DNA from: Anagrus nilaparvatae
Lineage: Eukaryota > Arthropoda > Insecta > Hymenoptera > Mymaridae
Length of the DNA stretch: 64,000 bases
Assembly: GCA_022575985.1 (NCBI GenBank)
Contig: JAKSXM010000269.1
Coordinates: forward strand, 2,294,001-2,358,000
Direction of reading: 5' to 3'
Below, piece by piece: positions 56,507 through 64,000 of the stretch (the stretch's first letter is position 1; each line of letters begins with the position of its first letter). The translations under genes and the position numbers were made by a program. The notes beneath the pieces were generated by a model. The model was not told the DNA's origin. It saw nothing but the letters and a program-made list of their open reading frames with translations, and did not search any database.

Positions 56507-57297
56507 TGTTACGTATGGTAGGTCAAAATTGATATGCCTAACATCCGATATATATATAAATATTAAACCTACATCCGATATTCATATTAACGTTCCCAGA
56601 CGATATAGGAACCCGCAGATGCATTTCCGCTGATGCTGACCTAGCACAATAGCGCGGGACAAAAGTCAGCTATGACATAAATTAGTAGGGATTTATAGGC
56701 GTTATAAACTGCATAAATCCCACCTCGCTATTCTTAGTAATAATTAGGGACGCCTTCGCTAATTGGACGTGACGAGACCGACGCTTTTTTGTATTGGACG
56801 TCTCCCCCAAAATCTCGCAGTATGGGCAGATTCACATTAGATTATATATTGCCCTTCAGGCGCCCAAAATACTTATTAGAGTACCACCACTTATTAGAGT
56901 ACCACCATTCATTAGAATACTATCTTTCGTTTAGAGTCTTACCACTCTATTACAGTTCTACCTTTAATTACTTGACTTAAAGACTTAGACAGTTTTATTA
57001 TATTTACTTATAATCAATAAAGTGAAAGTTATATATCAAATCAGTTATCAGTTATTATTGTGTAAGTGACAAGTCCTTCTGTAATTAAGAACTTAGCCTC
57101 AGGTTAGGTTCATCCAGCTTAGATCGAACCCGAATTCATCTACAAATACATCAACTATAAACCAACCAAATAATAACCATCCAACTCTATATAAAATACC
57201 TGGGGCAGTCAATATCCCCAGGATAAACTTATATTTCATATATTCATAATTATTTATATTTACGTATCCCTTGGATAAAACCTCAGGATACGTAACA
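56507..57297 (+). mobile_element. Solo LTR, 791 bp
   Basis: Begins TGTTACGTATGGTAGG and ends CAGGATACGTAACA, with short inverted ends TGTTACGTA/TACGTAACA, and is flanked by the 4-bp duplication TTAG (56,503-56,506; 57,298-57,301). An AATAAA lies near 57,016. A 4-bp duplication and TGTTA..TAACA ends fit gypsy-type elements. No internal region remains, so it arose by LTR-LTR recombination. Confidence 0.85.
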
Positions 57298-57790
57298 TTA
57301 GTTTTTCCATTTACTATACAAATGGGTTCTTGAAGTCAAGAAAAGTGAACTTTTGAAAATTTTTTTGATTTTCCACTTTAATAAGTTTTTTAGTTTTCCA
57401 AGATGGCGGAACAAAAAAACATAAAAATAATCTTAATACTATACAAATGGGTTTTTGAAGTCTAGAACACTGAACTTTTGAAAATTTTTATGATTTTTCA
57501 CTTAAAGAAGTTTTTCCATTTTACAAGATGGTGGACCAAATAACATAATAATATAAACTTACTACTATACAGGAGGTTCTTGAAGTCAAGAAAATTGAAT
57601 TTTAGGAAAAAAAATTTATATCGATTTTTTACCCAAATAATTTTTTACCTTTTCCAAATTGGTGAACCAATAAAATTAAAAAATAGAAGTTCCTAATTTA
57701 CAGCATGGTTCTTGTTGTCAAGAAAAGTTAATTTTGGAAAAATTTGACTTTTTATTGTAATAAGTTTTTAGATTTTCCAAGATGGCGAAC
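57298..57790 (+). repeat. 120-bp repeats, dispersed array (second part)
   Basis: Continues the array cut by the solo LTR: about four units with CCAAGATGGCGGAACA (57,398), ACAAGATGGTGGACC (57,524) and CCAAGATGGCGAACC (57,777) spaced roughly 120-130 bp. Confidence 0.8.
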
Positions 57791-58439
57791 CAATCTATTT
57801 TATACAAATTGATGGATTTTATGGAAACAGAGACTGCTATTTTGTCTACAATTTATTACACAGGTGAAAAATTTCATCCATATATAATTGAATATGTTAT
57901 GTAATTTTTTCGTTTTTGGTTATTTTTTTTTTAAAATTAAAATAAAGCTAATCATAATAAATTTAACATAAAGAGTAATTGAAGGTAAGTTGGCATTAAG
58001 CTTAAAATAGAAATAAATTTTGGACTCAAACATTGCAGTGTCAAATTTGAAAGTTTGGGGTTAGGATTCAGGCTCTTCGTGTCCGAAAACCCCCATAAAT
58101 GGTATTGTATTATTTTTTTTTTATTTATAAAAATTTGCTATTTTTTTTGGTAATTGGCCAAATTTCCAGTCCGCAGTTAAGAATTTCAAAATTTGGGTGT
58201 TGGCTTCGGACAATATTTTTTAAAAAATTTTCAAGAAAATTTTTTAGCGCAAAATTTATTTCTAATTTTAGGCTTAATTTTAGCGCTAAAATAAACACTA
58301 AAAATCAGCGCTGAATTTAACCACTAGCATCAGCGCTTATTTTTATCCCAGGGAGTTTATAGTGTTTTTCATCATTTTTATTTTTGAGGGGTAGTTTAAT
58401 CCTCGAACGAGTGGGAAAAAATTTAATACTGTACTAATG
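57791..58439. other. AT-rich intergenic DNA, no gene seen
   Basis: TTAGCGC/GCGCTAA phrases recur at 58,240-58,340 (ATCAGCGCTGA, AGCGCTAAAATAAAC), giving a weak local palindrome; otherwise nothing recognised. Confidence 0.4.
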
Positions 58440-58856
58440 ATGATATTTTTTATGCAAGGCACAAAAAGCTGGAATTCTCTCCCTTCATAAATACGATTTC
58501 TCCCTTTACCTAATTCTTTTAAGGCAGGTTTATTAAAGTACTTAAAAAGTTCTAGTCATACATACAAAGACTCAGTCTTTTAATAATGTTTTATCAGGAC
58601 TGAATGAATTAGTGTTATTAGAAATCTAATATTTCCTTATTTTTTCTGTTACTATTTTCTGTTTTACTCACTGTTGCCATGATATTACTAAAATTGTTTC
58701 ACTTTATTTGTTATAACTATGTTATACTATGTTATTAATAAATTATTGTATAGTTACATTTCTATTTTTATAAACTTTATAAATATATTGTTATAATTAT
58801 GTATCATATTTTGTTCTGGATAAATAAATAATATTTACATTTACATTTACATTTTT
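58440..58856 (+). mobile_element. LINE 3' end, decayed
   Basis: Translates to KSWNSLPS, stop, IRFLPLPNSFKAGLLKYLKS, the C-terminal LINE signature with one internal stop. The 3' tail is a short repeat of ATTTAC (58,832-58,853). Same family as the minus-strand copy at 60,545-61,130. Confidence 0.7.
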
Positions 58857-58904
58857 TTGATTATTAAAGAAAAAGATTTTTAAAAAACTATTGTATTGTT
58901 CGAA

Positions 58905-59130
58905 CAATAGAGAACCCCCAGGTAATGTAGAAAGTTCCGTTCTTGATGTTTTTTGATCCGCCATCTTGGAAAATCGGAAAATATGTTGGGGCCAAAATAT
59001 AAAAATTTACTACAATAAAAACGTTTTTCTCAACCTGAGGTAACCCCCAGGTAATTTGGAGAATTCCTTTCTTGTCGTTTTTTGGCCTCCATATTGGAAA
59101 ATCGGAAAATAATTTGGGAAATTTGTTTTT
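58905..59130 (-). repeat. 120-bp repeats, two units
   Basis: GAACCCCCAGGTAATGTAG, CCGCCATCTTGGAAAATCGG (58,959) and AAAACGTTTTTCTCAACC, then a second unit; orientation as in 13,735-14,240. Confidence 0.8.
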
Positions 59131-59740
59131 CTAGATTTTATTTCGATTTTCACATCTAATTAACTTGTATTTTACTCGAAAAACTTTTTTATAAAGAAAT
59201 TTAAAAAAAAACCAATGCTCATGATTAAAAATTGTACTTACCATTCAGAACGATTAAATTCAATCGGTCCGAATAATAAAACCCAAAAGTCAATTTATAC
59301 GATTGGTATTTCAATCGTTTTGAATGGTTTTGTTCCCTTAGGGTCTCACTATATACCAACTATTTACTTATAATAATACCAACGCTGTTAGTGCTGCCAC
59401 GATACCAAAAGGCGCTGCGTTTAAGACACACTAGCGCTATTATGTCTAAAGCACTACTCATGTTTTCCCCGTAAGTATCCTGAATTTTTTATTAAAGCAG
59501 GGTAGCCTGGATGTCTAAAGTAGTATAGACGCATATACCACGCTTTTACTATGCTAACTCTGTTTAGTAACTTTATAGTGTAAGTGATTAATAGTATATC
59601 GCCATTTTGTTTAACTAGTTTTTAAATTTAATCAAAATTAAATAAACAATAAGTATAACAGAAAGTGTTTAAAAAGTGACTATGTTTTGTGTAAAAAAAA
59701 TGGAGAGTTAATATATGTATTTAAAAAAGAGTGAAGCAAT
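59131..59740 (+). promoter_or_regulatory. Upstream region of the U1-70K exon
   Basis: 59,240-59,332 is a small hairpin (CCATTCAGAACGATTAAATT / AATCGTTTTGAATGG). A modestly CG-richer stretch (59,385-59,480, GGCGCTGCGTTTAAGACACA) lies about 260-350 bp before the start codon and may hold the promoter. No TATA box is obvious. Confidence 0.4.
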
Positions 59741-59884
59741 ATGACACAGTTTTTGCCACCGAATCTACTAGCACTTTTTGCTCCACGGGATCCAATTCGT
59801 TATCTTCCGCCTGCTATTAAACTACCTCATGAAAAAAAGAATGCAGGTTATCTCGGCGTAGGCTCATTTCTTCAATTCTTTGAA
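59741..59884 (+). CDS. SNRNP70: U1 snRNP 70-kDa protein (U1-70K), first coding exon
   Basis: 48 codons beginning [19 protein letters not shown], followed by YLPP and KLPHEKK, the highly conserved N-terminal segment of U1-70K across animals; [13 protein letters not shown] is the insect-like continuation. In the U1 snRNP this segment wraps round the Sm core and contacts U1-C. The exon ends in a GAA|GTAAAT donor, phase 0; read through, the frame stops three codons later. The RNA-recognition motif and the Arg-rich tail are not in the remaining 4.1 kb, so the gene either continues past the window edge after a long intron or this is an isolated exon copy. P-to-R at residue 20 (DPIRYLPP) is unusual. 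Confidence 0.85.
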
Positions 59885-60544
59885 GTAAATTATTAAATTT
59901 TATAAATTAAATGTACTTATGAACTGGAAAAAATTAATTTTTGAAGTCCATTCTCATTGAAATTTCGTTTATTTATTTAATATATATATGAATTTTTAGT
60001 ATTAAAGCAAGAGAACTCTTAAAGCAATACTTTGATTATTCGAATTAATTTGAAACTGGCATACTGTTGTTTAATTTTTGTATTCAGTTTTCCATAAAAA
60101 ATTTTAAAAACGTGTTTTAATTTTCTTTTCAGAATGCTATTTAAAATTTATTGATTTTCTTTCCTTCAAAATTTTTTTTTTAATCTTTACTCCAAACTTT
60201 CTTTAATAAAATTGCTATTAATCTGCTTCGTTGAAACAGAGGTAACAATTAAGTAGCCGTTTTTTTACCTTTTCAAATACGTATTTTATATTGTATTAAA
60301 CTAAGTATTCTTTACAGAATGTACTTTGATTTTCAGATACTTAGCTTATTTTTAGTAACCGTGAAGCAATGCAAGATTAATATAACAGACCTGTCAACCT
60401 CAAAGATTAAAATTGCGTTTGAAGTCTGTTAAGAAAAATTAAGATATTCTATCCAAAATTGGGGAAATATAACAGCCAAGGATAATTTTTCCATATTCAT
60501 ATCTGATTTTTATTTCATATTTCGTATATGAAAAAAAAACTATA
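59885..60544 (+). other. Start of U1-70K intron 1, AT-rich, no gene seen
   Basis: Nothing recognised by eye; presumed intron. Confidence 0.4.
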
Positions 60545-61130
60545 TTATTGTATTGTATTGTACTATAATTTTATTTGCTCATTTACAAAATATGATACAT
60601 ATTTTATAACATATATAACTATAATATACTCTGTTAAAAAAAATATTTTATAAATAAATAATCAAAAGAAAAAAGTAATATTTATAGAGAAATATCATGG
60701 TAGCAGTGAGTTGTAGTAGGCATAGCATTAATTATATAATTAATTTTAGCCAATTGAATTTGGTACGTTTAGTTTTATCAGTCAGTAGATAATTAAGTAA
60801 ATAAATAATATAACTATAAATAACAATTAGAACAACAAGTCATCTCAATCTCTCAGTAAAACAGCTCACTATTTACTCTTTAAAAGACTGAATCGTCTTA
60901 AGTATGATTTATGTTTCTTAAATATTTGCATAAACCTGTTTTGAATGAATCAATTAAATGAAGGAATCGTATTGCGGAGGGGAGGGAGTTCCAGCTTTTT
61001 GTTCCTTGAACCTGAAATGAAGGATCATTTATTGAGTTCAGGTACATTTAGTTCGCGTGTTATTAGCTCACCTCTAGCTGTTTCTTTAGGGATGTACTTA
61101 ACAAAAGTTGAGGTCAGATATTCAGAATAG
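60545..61130 (-). mobile_element. LINE 3' end on the minus strand
   Basis: Minus-strand translation gives KSWNSLPSAIRFLHLIDSFK then TGLCKYLRNINHT and stop (about 60,990-60,905), followed by an AT-rich 3' region and a tail of TACAA repeats (TTGTATTGTATTGTA on the plus strand at about 60,547). Upstream codons in a shifted frame (TARGELITRELNVPELNK) look like the preceding part of the ORF. The plus-strand 61-residue frame over this region is its antisense shadow. Confidence 0.7.
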
Positions 61131-61628
61131 TGTAGATACAAACTCCAAAGATGTACCTTAGGCATGAATTGCTCAATATAATAGCCCTGATAATAGCGCG
61201 AATATGATAGTTATAAATAAAACTCATATTAATATGGAATACAATATGAATTTACATGAATTTTAATATGAAATATGGTGTGAAAGAGATATAAATGGCT
61301 CATTTTCATTTTTTTTGAAACAAGAACTTAAAAAAAATAAAAATAAAAAATTCCTTTTTCTGAGTCCAACATGAGTTTTTAGGTTTTTTACAGGTTTTTT
61401 TCACTAATAGTTATTCAGTACTGTATAAAAACCACCATAGGGGTTGTTAAAAAAAAACGTAAAGCTTAAAATTCCATTTTTAGGGTACCCAAGTACCCCA
61501 TGTAACACCATGTCACATTTTTTCAACCCCCTACCAACCCTTAAAAGCGTTACAAACAAAAATAATTTTATGGATTTTCGTGGATATTTTTTATTTGATA
61601 TCTTTTTTATTGATACATTTTTTGATCA
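61131..61628. other. AT-rich intronic or intergenic DNA, no gene seen
   Basis: Only a 75-residue accidental frame overlapping the next element. Confidence 0.4.
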
Positions 61629-61630
61629 TA

Positions 61631-62632
61631 CACTGAGAAAATTATATAATTGTGACAATGATATCATATAATCATATTTGTACGATTATACATGTAATCA
61701 CCCTGATGATATTATATCATCAGGGCAATAATATTCTGTAATCCTGACAATTATATGCATATCATTGGGGCAATTATACATATAATCCTCCTGATGATAT
61801 CATATAATCAAGACAATTATATTTAATTTTTTGTTTTTTTTTATTTCAAAATATTTATTTTTTGGGTATATGAAGAAACTCACAGATATTTAATTATGTA
61901 TTTTTACCTAATTTATTATTTATTAAAGTTTTTTTAAAGATTTTTAAAGATTTGAATTTTTATTATTTTTATCTTTGGTATTTTTGTTAATTTTTTTTTC
62001 GCTCGCACGCTTTCGTTCGTTATCAATTGTCGATACCGTATAACCCTAATCTAATCTAATCGCATATGCATTATAGAGAAATAACGAGCGCTCGCCGATC
62101 ATCATTCTTATTGAGTATTATATTCTCGGTCCTTATATAGTAACTGGAACGTATTTTTGACACTTGCGAGAGAAAAGACCTTAGCATCTAGCGGTTGAAA
62201 TATAAAACAATACACCGCGCAAAATTCGAATTCAAAAAAAGTTTAAAAAAAATTTATTTTAAATTATAAAAAAATTAACAAAAATACCAAAGATAAAAAT
62301 AATAAAAATTCAAATCTTTAAAAATCTTTAAAAAAACTTTAATAAATAATAAATTAGGTAAAAATACATAATTAAATATCTATGAGTTTCTTCATATACC
62401 CAAAAAATAAATCTTTTGAAAAAAAAAAACAAAAAATTAAATATAATTGCCTTGATTATATGATATCATCAGGAGGATTATATGTATAATTGCCCCAATG
62501 ATATGCATATAATTGTCAGGATTACAGAATAATATTGTCCTGATGATATAATATCATCATGGTGATTACATGTATAATCGTACAAATATGATTATATGAT
62601 ATCATTGTCACAATTGTATAATTTTCTCAGTG
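61631..62632. mobile_element. 1.0-kb fold-back element, TA-flanked
   Basis: Ends CACTGAGAAAATTATATAAT and the inverted ATTTTCTCAGTG, with TA on both sides (61,629-61,630; 62,633-62,634). Arms of about 370 bp are near-identical inverted copies. Each arm holds repeated GATGATATCATATAATC and GCATATCATTGGGGCAATTA motifs. The 260-bp loop (62,002-62,264) is more CG-rich, with GCTCGCACGC and ACGAGCGCTCGCCGATC. No transposase. Confidence 0.9.
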
Positions 62633-62639
62633 TACTGAG

Positions 62640-63170
62640 CTGGTTTGGGTGAATATTCAACCAATTGATTGAATTTTAAATTAAACCTGGTTTAATTTTC
62701 AAACAAAAGCTAAAATACAAATATAAAAACGATGTTATTATAATACAGGGTAAAAAATTATCAGGGCATCCATTAAAAGTGAATTAATTTTATAATATAC
62801 TAGACTATAGCGGGCTCACGTTGTTCGCCCGCATTATAATATCCCCTTAGCTTTATTTAAAAAATATCAAAGAAATATAGGTTATAACCTATAAAGAAAA
62901 TAGAAAAATTCAAATTTGTAAACAAACAATTTGATTGGTCTTTATATTGTCCACAAGATGGAGGCCCCCATAAAGCCCATCAATTTTTATATAATAGATT
63001 ATACTTATTGTTAGTGATTTTTTATGTACTCCTTAATTTCGCTCTGAAGGTAAGGAATGACTAAATAATTAAAAAGGTTATCCTATATAGAATAATAAAG
63101 CCTAGAACTCTTAATATATTTATTATAAAATTAATTCACTTTTAATGGATACCCTGATCATTTTTTGCCC
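62640..63170. mobile_element. MITE remnant (relative of 31,515-31,882) with Helitron inserted
   Basis: Left part GGTGAATATTCAACC recalls the 31,515 family. Inner arms GGGTAAAAAATTATCAGGGC (62,750) and ATACCCTGATCATTTTTTGC (63,148) are inverted and continue through ATTAAAAGTGAATTAATT. The loop is occupied by a Helitron (62,800-62,998). Confidence 0.65.
62800..62998 (-). mobile_element. Short non-autonomous Helitron, 199 bp
   Basis: Read on the minus strand it begins TCTATTATATAAAAATTGAT and ends with the hairpin GCGGGCGAACAACGTGAGCC-CGC, six bases, then CTAG. It sits between A and T with no target duplication. TC at the 5' end, a hairpin near the 3' end, CTRR terminus and A/T insertion are the four diagnostic features of Helitrons. 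Confidence 0.88.
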
Positions 63171-63229
63171 CAATCATTAATATCTTTAATAATTGGTATA
63201 TTCTAGTCATATTACGGGAAGGGGAGGGT

Positions 63230-63900
63230 GCATTGTTACTGGCAACCACCCACAACCACCAGATTAGGTCTAGAATTACTCCAGTCAAAATACGGGTTTG
63301 GTTGTATTTTCACTGACCAACACAAGATTTGCTCTACTATAGGTTTTTTGGGTCGCTGAACACGAAAATCGGGGTCATTGTAAAGAAATGGGGGCTTCAC
63401 CCTTAAATTTGCAAAAACTACCCCCAAAAAGGGTTTTTTTTACATATTTGCACTTTGAGCGCTCAGATTTGCACCATACGGGTTTTTTGGGTCGCTGATC
63501 AAGAATTTCAACTTCTTTTTCATAAATAAAAAATATTTTACCCTTAGAATAGCTAAAACTATCCCTAAAAGGGGTATTTTTGCTCTTTTCGTAATTTTAG
63601 CATCCAGGATAGGCCTATCTAGCTTTTTTGGGTCGCTCATCAAGAACTTCGACTTCTTTTTAATAAATAATTAAAAATTTACCCCCAAATCGGCTAAAAA
63701 TACCCCCGAAAAGGGTATGTTTTTGATATTTTCGTACTTTTAGCATCCAGGATATGCCCATATAGGTTTTTTAATCACTAATCAAGAATTTCGACTTCTT
63801 TTTCATTATTAAACAATATTTCATCACAAAAAAGGAGTCAAAATTCTTGAATAGCGACCCAAAAAACCCGCCTGGGCATATCCTGGACACTCAAAGTGCG
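63230..63900. repeat. Tandem repeats of about 140 bp with one inverted copy
   Basis: About four units with GGTTTTTTGGGTCGCTGA, CAAGAATTTCGACTTCTTTT, and TTTAGCATCCAGGATATGCC in order (63,343; 63,480; 63,629; 63,764). The last unit is followed by an inverted piece (TCTTGAATAGCGACCCAAAA at 63,851). The two frames on the minus strand are translations of the repeat. Confidence 0.75.
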
Positions 63901-63924
63901 AAAATAACTGTTGAAGGCTAATAA

Positions 63925-63979
63925 ACTGTTGACACAAGATGGCGATCTCCATAGAGCCCACAAACTTTTTTATAATAGA
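63925..63979 (-). mobile_element. Helitron 5' end fragment
   Basis: On the minus strand TCTATTATAAAAAAGTTTGT, then GGGCTCTATGG and CCATCTTGTG, the same series as the Helitron at 62,800-62,998, preceded by A. Its 3' hairpin and CTRR end were not identified nearby. Confidence 0.6.
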
Positions 63980-64000
63980 TAATTATTGATACAATTTGCA

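Noticed and set aside
60945..61130. 61-residue plus-strand frame
   Set aside because: Antisense of a LINE 3' end that shows the W-N-S-L-P signature on the minus strand.
59885..64000. Further U1-70K exons
   Set aside because: Searched by eye for the RRM motifs and for the DPxDTPPP continuation on the plus strand; none seen.

Overview
The window is AT-rich nuclear DNA from an animal, almost certainly an insect. It holds spliceosomal introns with GT..AG borders, insect-style transposons and an insect-like first exon of U1-70K. No taxon can be fixed from the sequence; a parasitoid wasp or an aphid-like genome would fit, but that is inference. Nearly all the rest is transposon-derived, and most long open frames are accidental.

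Layout. 1-4,000 is a nest of fold-back (long inverted repeat) elements. 4,018-17,640 is a block bracketed by a 360-bp direct repeat. At its core lies a 10.07-kb almost wholly palindromic element (5,150-15,216). Its inverted arms run from GATCGA-rich terminal repeats, through 120-bp repeats, into about 95 copies of a 57-60-bp satellite that flips orientation at about 10,065. I found no gene in it; it resembles Drosophila Foldback elements in design.

18,241-41,686 holds the main genes: two seven-exon paralogues arranged head to head. Each encodes a FLYWCH-type zinc finger followed by a Mutator-like (MULE) transposase domain. The minus-strand gene (592 aa) keeps an open frame and all splice phases but has lost the second acidic residue and the glutamate of the DDE triad. 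The plus-strand gene (577 aa) keeps D, D and E. Their shared 1-kb upstream region carries a duplicated CG-rich module. Introns carry a hAT-type element (8-bp target duplication), several MITEs and other repeats.

41,687-49,061 is intergenic with a TA-flanked MITE, a gag/endonuclease fragment of an R1-like non-LTR element broken by a 99-bp hairpin insertion, a pogo/Tigger-like MITE, an LTR plus leader and gag stub, and a LINE 3' end. 49,062-54,531 is a nearly complete, young but defective Ty1/copia element with a clear 5-bp duplication. 54,532-59,700 has tandem repeats, a solo LTR and a LINE tail. 59,741 starts U1-70K (exon 1 only; the rest must lie beyond the window or be absent). The right end holds another LINE tail, a 1-kb fold-back element, a nested MITE/Helitron pair and tandem repeats.

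Exon models were built by reading frames, splice sites and phases by eye; they need transcript support.
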